From assembly GCA_002238485.1 (NCBI GenBank), contig MPMG01000001.1:744001-808000 (forward strand): 64,000 nt of DNA. Reading direction: 5' to 3'. A program made the position numbers and the translations under genes. Shown here one piece after another: positions 41,230 through 48,436 of this stretch. The stretch comes from Chloroflexi bacterium bin20 (GTDB lineage: Bacteria > Chloroflexota > Anaerolineae > Aggregatilineales > Phototrophicaceae). The notes beneath the pieces were generated by a model. That model saw nothing but the letters and a program-made list of their open reading frames with translations, searched no databases and was not told the origin of the DNA. Numbering within the stretch: position 1 is the first letter of the stretch; every line of letters starts with the position of its first letter.

Positions 41230-43734
41230 GTGCAGCAGCAGCCAAGCAAATCGCTATCGTCCAGCCCAACTGATGCCTATATGCCAGCGCCGCGGATATC
41301 AGCCGACGAAGTCATCCGCACGCTGGATGATGCGCCGCCAGAATTCGACTTTTGGCAAGACCTCCGCGAAAGCATGCCGCCCTGGATCAGCGAAATAGTT
41401 GGCTTCGCGTTGATCGTCTTCGGCATCTTGTCCTTCATTTCGCTTTTTGTGGCTGGCGATTCGCTGGTGGCTGTCAGTTGGGCAGATATGCTCACTTCGC
41501 TGTGTGGCGACGGCGCAGTTTTTGTGGCTGGGGCGCTTTTTGCCATGGGCGCGGTTTTGTGGCTGCCCAAAGCGGGCATCCGCATCTCGCTCACAGCCGG
41601 GCGCATGCTGGCGCTGGAGCTGGCGTTCTTGTCTTTGCTGGCTATCTTGCACCTTGGCAACGGAGAAAGCGAATTGCGGGCTTTGGCGCGGTCGGGGCAA
41701 GGCGGCGGCATGATCGGCTGGGGGCTGAGTTATCCCTTCTATTGGATCATGGGCAGAGAGCTGGCGTTGGGTTTCTTCGGGCTGGTTGTGGCGGTCAGCA
41801 GCATATTCGCGCTGGGTTTGCGCGGCAGCATGATGACGAACGCTTTGGCGCGGCTGGGCGACCGACTCCAACAGATGAGTGATCACGCAAAGCCCGAAGA
41901 GCCGCCAGCAAGCGATCATGCGCAAGTGTTGTACAAGCAACTGGTCGAGCAGCCCGGCTATCGAAAGCCCATAATGCGCATCCGGCCCAATCCAGACAGC
42001 CTGCCAGACCAGTCGAATTTGCAGCAAGGAAATGGCAGCGCAGGTTCACCCCTGGTCGAACGAATCCGCCCCAACCCGCCTCGCACCCAGCAGCCGCCAA
42101 TCCTCGATTCGTCAGCAGCCGATTTCGCTGAGCCAGCGGCAAATGAAACCATGAAAACCAACGGGAACGGGGCAAAGTGGCGCGCGCGCAATGCCGCAAA
42201 GCGAAGCCACGATGCCCAACTCGACAGCGCGGAAGTCTGGCGAAACTCGCTGCCCCCCATTTCCAGCTTGACCGCGCTGGACTTGCAAATGCCCAGCACT
42301 GACGAAACCGAACACAATGCGCGACTGATTGAGAATACGCTGCTGGAATTTGATCTCGAAGTTACGGTTGCCGAGGTGCAAGTCGGTCCAACAGTGACGA
42401 GATATGCACTGCAGCCACACAAAGACGATGGCACAGAGCGCATCCGCATGAGCAAGATCGCGGGGTATTCGCGGGATCTGGCGCTGGCGCTGGCGGCGAA
42501 ACGGCTGCGCATGGAAACGCCCGTGCCGGGCACGAACTTCATGGGTATCGAAGTGCCCAACCGCGAGCCAAGCACGGTCGCACTGCGCAATGTGATGCAA
42601 AGCGAGGAGATCCGCCAACAATCGGGAACTGGCGCTGCCCTGAGCATCCCACTGGGCAGAGATGTGACGGGCTTGCCGGTCGCTTTTGACCTCGCGCAGA
42701 TGCCGCACTTGCTCATCGCCGGCGCGACTGGCTCTGGCAAGTCGGTTTGTATGGCGGCCATAGCGACTTCGCTGCTGATGCAATTCTCGCCTGCCGAGCT
42801 GCGCCTGGTGATGCTCGACCCGAAGATGGTGGAATTGGCGCGCTTCAATGGCATCCCGCATTTGCTTGGTCCCGTAGAAATTGTGCCAGAGCGCATCGTA
42901 GGCGTATTGAAGTGGTGCGTGCGCGAGATGGAACGGCGCTACAAATTGTTGGAACGCAGGGGCGCGAAGCACATCGATGATTACAACGATCTGGATGCCC
43001 AAGACCGCGCGACAGATCGGCTGCCGCGCATCGTCATTTTGATAGACGAAATCGGCGATTTGATGCTCAACAGCCCGGAAGAAACACAGGAGGCGGTTTC
43101 GCGCTTGGCGCAAAAGGCACGAGCGGTGGGCATGCACCTGATAGTCGCCACGCAGCGACCCAGCGTCAATGTCATCACCGGCGTCATCAAAGCCAACATT
43201 CCGGCGCGCATTGGATTTGCGGTGGCCAGCAGCGGCGATTCGCGCGTGATCATCGACCGCGGCGGCGCAGAGAATCTGTTGGGCCGCGGCGATATGCTCT
43301 TCTTGTCGCCAGATGCCGCTGCCCCGCGGCGTCTGCAGGGCTGCCTCGTATCAGAAGATGATGTGCGCGAGGTCGTCCAGCACTGGCGCGACGAGTTGAC
43401 CCTGCGCAAAGAAGCCGGCGTGCTTCCCGTCAAAGGCAGCGCGCCCTGGGAAGGCACTTTGAAACGCCGGCAATTTCTCAGCGAGACCGACCCCATGCTG
43501 GAAGATGTGCTGCGGCTGGTTGCAGCCAGTGGCGAGGCATCGGCATCGTTGATCCAACGCAAGCTCGGCCTGGGTTATCCACGCGCCGCCCGCATTATCG
43601 ATCTGCTGGAAGAGCTGGGCGCAGTCGGCGATGAGACGGGCGCAGGACGCAGCCGCCAGGTCATCATCCCGCCAGAGGCCGACCCGCTGCAATTCGTGCT
43701 CAGTCGCTATCAGCCAGGCAAAACGTTGGGATAA
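41230..43734 (+). CDS. ftsK: FtsK/SpoIIIE-type DNA translocase
   Basis: A hexameric ATP-driven pump that moves chromosomal DNA through the closing septum. The 834-aa protein has four N-terminal membrane helices (about residues 57-205), a Pro/Asn-rich linker, then alpha and beta RecA-like domains. Walker A is GATGSGKS (residues 498-505), followed by the Walker B region RIVILIDEIGDLML and RLAQKARAVGMHLIVATQRPSVNVITG. The C-terminal gamma winged helix (VLRLVAASGEASASLIQRKLGLGYPRAARIIDLLEELGAVG) normally reads KOPS-like sites. The GTG start has a weak ribosome site; ATG codons at 41275/41281 are alternatives. TATACT at 41185-41190 may be its -10. Confidence 0.92.
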   Translation: MQQQPSKSLSSSPTDAYMPAPRISADEVIRTLDDAPPEFDFWQDLRESMPPWISEIVGFALIVFGILSFISLFVAGDSLVAVSWADMLTSLCGDGAVFVAGALFAMGAVLWLPKAGIRISLTAGRMLALELAFLSLLAILHLGNGESELRALARSGQGGGMIGWGLSYPFYWIMGRELALGFFGLVVAVSSIFALGLRGSMMTNALARLGDRLQQMSDHAKPEEPPASDHAQVLYKQLVEQPGYRKPIMRIRPNPDSLPDQSNLQQGNGSAGSPLVERIRPNPPRTQQPPILDSSAADFAEPAANETMKTNGNGAKWRARNAAKRSHDAQLDSAEVWRNSLPPISSLTALDLQMPSTDETEHNARLIENTLLEFDLEVTVAEVQVGPTVTRYALQPHKDDGTERIRMSKIAGYSRDLALALAAKRLRMETPVPGTNFMGIEVPNREPSTVALRNVMQSEEIRQQSGTGAALSIPLGRDVTGLPVAFDLAQMPHLLIAGATGSGKSVCMAAIATSLLMQFSPAELRLVMLDPKMVELARFNGIPHLLGPVEIVPERIVGVLKWCVREMERRYKLLERRGAKHIDDYNDLDAQDRATDRLPRIVILIDEIGDLMLNSPEETQEAVSRLAQKARAVGMHLIVATQRPSVNVITGVIKANIPARIGFAVASSGDSRVIIDRGGAENLLGRGDMLFLSPDAAAPRRLQGCLVSEDDVREVVQHWRDELTLRKEAGVLPVKGSAPWEGTLKRRQFLSETDPMLEDVLRLVAASGEASASLIQRKLGLGYPRAARIIDLLEELGAVGDETGAGRSRQVIIPPEADPLQFVLSRYQPGKTLG

Positions 43735-43739
43735 AGACG

Positions 43740-44708
43740 ATGGCAAAGCAGTCTGCCGAGAACCAGCGCAGCATCGCCGCCGTGAACCGCACGTTGCGCA
43801 GCATCATCGAAGCCGAAACGCTCGAACACTACTTCTGGGTCGGCGGCAAGATCCAGCGCTTCTATCAGTCCGACCTGGGACATTGCTATTTTGACCTGGT
43901 TGACGGCAAGACGCGCATTCGCTGCATGCTGCATGACAAAGTCCGCGGCGACATTCACTTTGACCTGCAAAATGGTCTGGATGTCGAAGTCTATGGCGAT
44001 GTGCGCTTCTATGAGTTCAGGGCGGAGACGCAGATTTTCGTGCGCGATATTCGATTGGGGGACGTTGCATTTGCCGAGAGACCAGCCATCGACAGACTGC
44101 GCGACGCGGGGCTGTATCCACCGCAGAAACGACTGCCGCCCCAGCGCATCCGCCGCATAGGCTGCATCACCGGGCGCAGCAGCCGCGCCATTGGCGACTT
44201 TGAAACGGCTTACCAAAGCGCGGGCGAGCGGGCTGTGTTGGCGCCACTGAGCTGGACTTATGTTCTGCTGGAAGGCGAGCGAGCAGCCCAGTCCATCGTC
44301 GATGCCATTCGCACGCTTGACAACACTGATTCGGTAGATGCCATCGCCATCATCCGCGGTGGCGGGCGCTATGACGACTTTGCCGCCTTTGAATCCTTCG
44401 AGGTCGCCCAAGCCATCAGCCAATGTCAGACTTTTCTTGTAACGGGCATCGGGCATCACCGCGACCAAACCTTGTCTGATCAGGTCGCCGATCACGCCGC
44501 CTCAACGCCGACCGCCGCCGCGCACTTTCTGGCGAGACACTGTTTGAGCGCCGCAAGCGATCTCCAGCCCAAAACGCCCAGCCGGGCAGTAGCAGCCGCA
44601 AGCGATCTCCAGCCGAAAACGTCCAATAGGGCTGTGGCTGCATTGGTGATTGTTGCAGCTGTGATTGTGATTGTGCTGGGGATTATCCTGCTGCGAGCGT
44701 CAATGTAG
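43740..44708 (+). CDS. Shortened XseA-like (exonuclease VII large subunit) protein with C-terminal membrane anchor
   Basis: A 322-aa protein. Residues 20-105 form an OB-fold nucleic-acid-binding domain like the XseA N-terminus. Residues 135-262 carry the XseA core, RIGCITGRSSRAIGDF, then IIRGGGRYDDFAAFE, then GIGHHRDQTLSDQVADHAASTPTAAA. The long coiled-coil tail that binds XseB is missing. Instead there is a 15-residue tandem repeat (AASDLQPKT(P/S)(S/N)RAVA, 271-300) and one hydrophobic helix (ALVIVAAVIVIVLGIILLRA, 301-320), predicting a tail-anchored protein. In canonical XseA the motif is RGGGS; here it is RGGGR. No xseB lies nearby. It starts 5 nt after ftsK and is convergent with the SRAP gene. 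Confidence 0.75.
   Translation: MAKQSAENQRSIAAVNRTLRSIIEAETLEHYFWVGGKIQRFYQSDLGHCYFDLVDGKTRIRCMLHDKVRGDIHFDLQNGLDVEVYGDVRFYEFRAETQIFVRDIRLGDVAFAERPAIDRLRDAGLYPPQKRLPPQRIRRIGCITGRSSRAIGDFETAYQSAGERAVLAPLSWTYVLLEGERAAQSIVDAIRTLDNTDSVDAIAIIRGGGRYDDFAAFESFEVAQAISQCQTFLVTGIGHHRDQTLSDQVADHAASTPTAAAHFLARHCLSAASDLQPKTPSRAVAAASDLQPKTSNRAVAALVIVAAVIVIVLGIILLRASM
44550..44639 (+). repeat. Two 45-bp direct repeats inside the XseA-like gene
   Basis: Units 44550-44594 and 44595-44639 both begin GCCGCAAGCGATCTCCAGCC and diverge towards their ends (…GGGCAGTAGCA versus …GGGCTGTGGCT). They encode the duplicated 15-residue linker just before the predicted membrane helix, so the repeat is in frame and lengthens the spacer. 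Confidence 0.85.
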
Positions 44709-44720
44709 GCAGGCCAGAAA

Positions 44721-45410
44721 TCACAGCAACATGTCAGATTTGGGCGGCTGCGCAGGCGCGATCAGCGCGGCATGGTCGTTGCGCACATAATTGACTTGTG
44801 ATGAAACAGCGTGATACTTCAGTTGCTCGTCACGCGGACCAGCCATCAGCGGCTGCCATTCGCTTGGCTCCAGTTCGCGCGGCGCAAGCCACAATGCATA
44901 GTCAGCCGGCTCGATAATGACGGTCATGCGATGATGGATAGGCCGAATGCGCGCGTTGGCTTCGGTAGTCAGGATGGCGCAGGTATTCAGCCAGTTGCCC
45001 TGCGGGTCTTTCCAGCTCTCCCACAAGCCTGCAAAGGCAAAGATGTCGCGCTGGGCATGCTGGATGTACATGGGCGTTTTGCGCTTGCCCTGCCGCGCCC
45101 ATTCATAGTAGCCATTGGCGGGGATCAGGCAGCGGCGGCGTTTGAATGCGCTGCGAAACGAAGGCTTTTCCTGCGCAGTCTCGGAACGGGCGTTGATCAT
45201 GCGGCTGCCGATTTTCGGGTCCGTCGCCCACGAGGGCACAAGTCCCCACTTCAATATGGACAGCGATTGGGGTTGGTGGTCGCTGATGACAGCCACTTTC
45301 TGCGTCGGCGCAATGTTATAGCGCGGACCTTCCCAGATTTCTGCGCTGTCCAGGTTAAAGGCTTGCTGGATGGATTCGGAGTCGGCTGTCAGTGTATAGC
45401 GTGCGCACAT
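44721..45410 (-). CDS. SOS response-associated peptidase (SRAP), YedK/HMCES family
   Basis: Forms a DNA-protein crosslink with abasic sites in single-stranded DNA and so protects them. The 229-aa protein starts MCARYTLTAD, giving Cys2 as the N-terminal nucleophile after Met removal; this fixes the start at 45410, not further upstream. Other active-site residues are Asn73 in MINARSE, Glu103 in LIPANGYYEW and the His in RIRPIHHRMTV (159-160). In most bacteria the last motif reads H(D/N)RMP; here it is HHRMT. It follows two small membrane protein genes closely and faces the XseA-like gene. Confidence 0.92.
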   Translation of the reverse strand: MCARYTLTADSESIQQAFNLDSAEIWEGPRYNIAPTQKVAVISDHQPQSLSILKWGLVPSWATDPKIGSRMINARSETAQEKPSFRSAFKRRRCLIPANGYYEWARQGKRKTPMYIQHAQRDIFAFAGLWESWKDPQGNWLNTCAILTTEANARIRPIHHRMTVIIEPADYALWLAPRELEPSEWQPLMAGPRDEQLKYHAVSSQVNYVRNDHAALIAPAQPPKSDMLL

Positions 45411-45414
45411 CGGC

Positions 45415-45675
45415 TTATTTCCTGCGCTTTTTCTCTGACTTGCCCAAGGCAGCGATCTGCCGAACCACACCTAGCACAGCCAAGAGCACTGCCAGCGCCT
45501 GACCGGTCGAGATCGATTCGGCTGTTCCCGCTTCCGCATCGGCATTTTCTTCGGCGGCACGCGCATATAAATAGCTGGACAGCATGCCCACCAGCGCGCC
45601 CAATCCCAGCCCAGTCAGCAATATGCGCGTTCTGTCCACTTGCAACTTGGTTTCGTCTTTCTGCTGATTAATCAT
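45415..45675 (-). CDS. Small membrane protein of unknown function
   Basis: 86 aa with two hydrophobic helices (RILLTGLGLGALVGMLSSYLYA and GQALAVLLAVLGVVRQIAAL) joined by an acidic loop, and a basic KSEKKRRK tail. It overlaps the upstream membrane protein by 4 nt (ATGA) and ends 4 nt before the SRAP start, so all three genes are probably one transcript. The helical hairpin recalls small anchor or regulatory subunits; no family recognised. Confidence 0.72.
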   Translation of the reverse strand: MINQQKDETKLQVDRTRILLTGLGLGALVGMLSSYLYARAAEENADAEAGTAESISTGQALAVLLAVLGVVRQIAALGKSEKKRRK

Positions 45676-46115
45676 GATTCTGCCTCGTCTTCGCTTTTCT
45701 GCGGCGCATCAAACATGGTTAGCAAGCTGCGCACCGGGGCAAACCGCAGGGCCCAATCCAGCACATGTCCATCCACGCCGCACAGCCAGCCATCGACTCG
45801 CTGATGAGCCGATGCCGTCAGCGCTTCCAATCGGCGCAACGGCGAGCGAGCGCGCCCACCCCAGCGGCGCATTTGAAGAACCAATGCGGATGCGCAAATC
45901 AGCAGCGCAAACACCAGCAGGGCCGATGGACACAGCACCAGCAAGATCAGCATGGCGTCTGTCACCAGCGCGACCTGCTCGGGCGCGGGCAAGAACAGCA
46001 CCGCAGCTAGGCCCGCCAGCATCATGAACAGCACGAACAGGAAAGGCGCCCGAACGCTCAGCCACAGACGGCTGCGCTGCAAGCGCTCACTTTCTTGGTG
46101 CTGCCGCTGGCTCAT
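45672..46115 (-). CDS. Membrane protein of unknown function, first gene of the SRAP operon
   Basis: 147 aa. Two strong membrane helices (APFLFVLFMMLAGLAAVLFL and LILLVLCPSALLVFALLICASALVLQM) follow a basic, Gln-rich N-terminus. The remainder is soluble (RRLEALTASAHQRVDGWLCGVDGHVLDWALRF) with an acidic end. It lies 77 nt from the divergent TIGR03936-like gene; the gap holds a 13-bp palindrome (46141-46153). No recognised family. Confidence 0.7.
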   Translation of the reverse strand: MSQRQHQESERLQRSRLWLSVRAPFLFVLFMMLAGLAAVLFLPAPEQVALVTDAMLILLVLCPSALLVFALLICASALVLQMRRWGGRARSPLRRLEALTASAHQRVDGWLCGVDGHVLDWALRFAPVRSLLTMFDAPQKSEDEAES

Positions 46116-46140
46116 TCGCCTTCCAACAGTCCCTGTTCTG

Positions 46141-46153
46141 TCCTAAAATAGGA
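46141..46153. promoter_or_regulatory. Palindrome TCCTAAAATAGGA between divergent genes
   Basis: A perfect inverted repeat TCCTA-AAA-TAGGA in the 77-nt divergent spacer. On the plus strand it contains TAAAAT, 17 nt after TTCCAA, a weak sigma-70 pair for the gene at 46193. It could be an operator for either direction. Confidence 0.4.
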
Positions 46154-46192
46154 TAGCGCAATTGCGGTCAGAAATCTACAGAGGCGCGGCAA

Positions 46193-46855
46193 ATGACACA
46201 CTTGTCGCCAGTCGTGCAGCGGCTGCGCATCACGTTTGGCAAAGCCGGCACGCTGACTTACACCAGCAACCTGGATATGGCGAAGATCTGGGAGCGTGTG
46301 CTGCGGCGCGCGGAATTGCCGCTGCTGTATACGCGCGGTTTTAACACCCGTCCGCGCATCTCGCTGGCCATGCCACTGCCCCTGGGCATCTCCAGCGATT
46401 GTGAGATTCTGGATATTTCCCTGCGCGAGCGGATAGCCTTCTGCGAGGCGAGTCTGCGTGAGCGGCTGCTGGCGGTGTCGCCACAGGGTTTGTCTATCGT
46501 GGCAATCAATGAGGTCGACCCGCGCAGCTCCACCATGCAGTCGCTGATCATGAGCGCCGAATACCGCATTCGCTTTCACGATCCACTTGAGCGCGCCTGC
46601 TTGCAGCGCAAAATCGACGAGTTGCTCGGCCAGGAGTCCATCATCGTCGAGCGGAGGCGGCGGCGCAAACGCAGCGTTATGGATGTGCGGCCGCTGATCT
46701 TGTCGCTGGAGATGGACGAACATGCCGACTTGTTGGCGCATCTGTCGGTGGGCGACCGCGGCAACTTGCGACCCGATCACCTGCTGGAGCTGCTAGACAT
46801 GGACGGCATGCACAGCAGCATCCACCGCAGCCGACTGCATAGGCTACCCGAATGA
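46193..46855 (+). CDS. TIGR03936-type (DUF2344) radical SAM-linked protein
   Basis: A 220-aa protein of the DUF2344/TIGR03936 family (RLRITFGKAGTLTYTSNLDMAKIWERVLRRAELPLLYTRGFNTRPRISLAMPLPLGI is the diagnostic start). In other bacteria it is fused to or directly next to the TIGR03960 radical SAM protein; here that partner lies 1.6 kb downstream at 48437 with two unrelated genes between. The molecular function of the pair is not established. GAGG lies 8 nt before the ATG. It ends 7 nt before psuG and may be cotranscribed with it. Confidence 0.88.
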   Translation: MTHLSPVVQRLRITFGKAGTLTYTSNLDMAKIWERVLRRAELPLLYTRGFNTRPRISLAMPLPLGISSDCEILDISLRERIAFCEASLRERLLAVSPQGLSIVAINEVDPRSSTMQSLIMSAEYRIRFHDPLERACLQRKIDELLGQESIIVERRRRRKRSVMDVRPLILSLEMDEHADLLAHLSVGDRGNLRPDHLLELLDMDGMHSSIHRSRLHRLPE

Positions 46856-46862
46856 GGCCTCT

Positions 46863-47780
46863 ATGAGCGCAAGGCAAGAACTTCACATCCGCGCCGATAT
46901 CCAGGCCGCGCTGGACGCCGGACAGCCAGTGGTCGCGCTGGAATCGACACTGATCACGCATGGCCTGCCCCAGCCGCTGAATGTCGAGACGGCCTTGGGC
47001 ATGGAAGCAGCCGTGCGCGATGCCGGCGCGATGCCGGCTACGATCGCTGTGCTGGGCGGAGACATCACGATCGGATTGACTCGCGAGCAGATCGAAATGC
47101 TGGCGGGGGCGGCGGCTGGCACAGTCCGCAAATGCAGCCGGCGCGACCTGCCAATCGTTACTGCGCTGCGGCAACATGGCGCGACAACCGTGGCCGGCAC
47201 AATGATCATCGCAGCGCTGGCGGGTATTGACGTCTTCGCAACCGGTGGCATCGGCGGCGTGCATCGCGGCAATCCGCAAGATGTCTCGGCAGATTTGATC
47301 GAATTTGGGCGGACGCCAGTGGCCGTCGTTTCTTCGGGCGCAAAGTCGATCCTGGATTTGCCGCTGACCTTGGAAGTGCTGGAAACGCAGGGAGTGCCCG
47401 TGCTTGGCTACAGGACAGATGCGCTGCCCGCCTTCTATTCCGAGCGCAGCGATCTGCCGATCGACCAGCGCGTGGACAGCCCCCAACAAGCCGCCGCCAT
47501 CATACACGCTGGCAGGCAACTGGGCGCGCAGCACGGCATACTGATCGTCACGCCCGTCCCAGGCGATGTCGCGCTGGATGCAACTGTGGCAGAGTCCGCC
47601 ATTGTGCAAGCGACCGACGAGGCGCATGCGGCTGGCATTAGCGGCAATGCGATAACGCCATTTGTGCTGCGCCGCGTCAGCGAATTGACCGATGGCAAGT
47701 CCATGACCGCCAATATCGCGTTGCTGTTGAACAATGCCAGAATCGCCGGCGAAATCGCTCTGGCGCTGAGCCGAGTCTAG
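46863..47780 (+). CDS. psuG: Pseudouridine-5'-phosphate glycosidase
   Basis: Splits pseudouridine 5'-phosphate to uracil and ribose 5-phosphate, allowing breakdown of modified RNA. The 305-aa length fits. Family motifs: VVALESTLITHGLPQP, TIAVLGGDITIGLTREQIEML, ATGGIGGVHRG and SSGAKSILDLPLTLEVLETQGVPVLGYRTDALPAFY. GAGG lies 6 nt before the ATG. No psuK kinase is adjacent, so pseudouridine phosphate must come from elsewhere. It is placed between the two radical-SAM-linked genes. Confidence 0.93.
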   Translation: MSARQELHIRADIQAALDAGQPVVALESTLITHGLPQPLNVETALGMEAAVRDAGAMPATIAVLGGDITIGLTREQIEMLAGAAAGTVRKCSRRDLPIVTALRQHGATTVAGTMIIAALAGIDVFATGGIGGVHRGNPQDVSADLIEFGRTPVAVVSSGAKSILDLPLTLEVLETQGVPVLGYRTDALPAFYSERSDLPIDQRVDSPQQAAAIIHAGRQLGAQHGILIVTPVPGDVALDATVAESAIVQATDEAHAAGISGNAITPFVLRRVSELTDGKSMTANIALLLNNARIAGEIALALSRV

Positions 47781-47784
47781 TCCA

Positions 47785-48285
47785 TCAGTCCTCCGCCGAC
47801 CAGAGATACAAAATCAGATCTTGTTCGAGGGTTGACGCGCCCAATTCATGCAATCGCGCCAGGATTTGCGCGCGGTGGTCGGTGCCATGATTGACCACAT
47901 GCAGCAAGATCTGCCAGCGCAGGTTGCGATAATTGCCGCCTCTGTGGGGGAAATCCAATTCCACGACTTCTTCCAGGTCATTAGTTGTCAGGGCATCCGT
48001 ATAAGCCAGGACATCGGCACGAATTGAATCCCAAGTGGGACGCAAAGCCGCCTGATCTGGGAAATCACTTTCGGTAAGGAAGTCGGGCAGCGGCAGGTTC
48101 TGCAAGCGCGCGAGCCATCTATTGTCCACCTCTATGACATGCAGCAGTTGATTGCGCAGTGAACCCAGGGAGTAATCGCTTTCCGCCACAAATTGTTGCG
48201 GGCTCAACTCCTGCACGATGTCCCAGATACGGTCGTACATCCCGTAATGATAGTCAACCATTGTTTTGATTGCCGGCGCATTCAT
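47785..48285 (-). CDS. DinB/YfiT-family protein
   Basis: A 166-aa four-helix-bundle protein of the DinB superfamily (MVDYHYGMYDRIWDIVQELSPQQFVAESDYSLGSLRNQLLHVIEVDNRWLARL). Three histidines at the expected places (LLHVIEVDNRW and HVVNHGTDHRAQI) would bind a divalent metal. Members include thiol-dependent transferases, but most are uncharacterised. It is convergent with psuG (4 nt between stops) and divergent from the radical SAM gene. Confidence 0.85.
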   Translation of the reverse strand: MNAPAIKTMVDYHYGMYDRIWDIVQELSPQQFVAESDYSLGSLRNQLLHVIEVDNRWLARLQNLPLPDFLTESDFPDQAALRPTWDSIRADVLAYTDALTTNDLEEVVELDFPHRGGNYRNLRWQILLHVVNHGTDHRAQILARLHELGASTLEQDLILYLWSAED

Positions 48286-48351
48286 TTGCTATGTCCCTCC
48301 AAGATAGCCACCGCTGTATGAGCAGGATTAAAAGGGCGTCGCGGGGCAGCC

Positions 48352-48381
48352 TTGCCACGACTCTATCGCATACACTATACT
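48352..48381 (+). promoter_or_regulatory. Sigma-70 promoter of the radical SAM gene
   Basis: TTGCCA (48352-48357), an 18-nt spacer, TATACT (48376-48381), about 55 nt before the ATG at 48437. Confidence 0.6.
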
Positions 48382-48436
48382 TTCAAGGTAGTCTCACAAA
48401 TGCGAGCAGCGCAACGGCAAGATTTGAGAGCGGATC

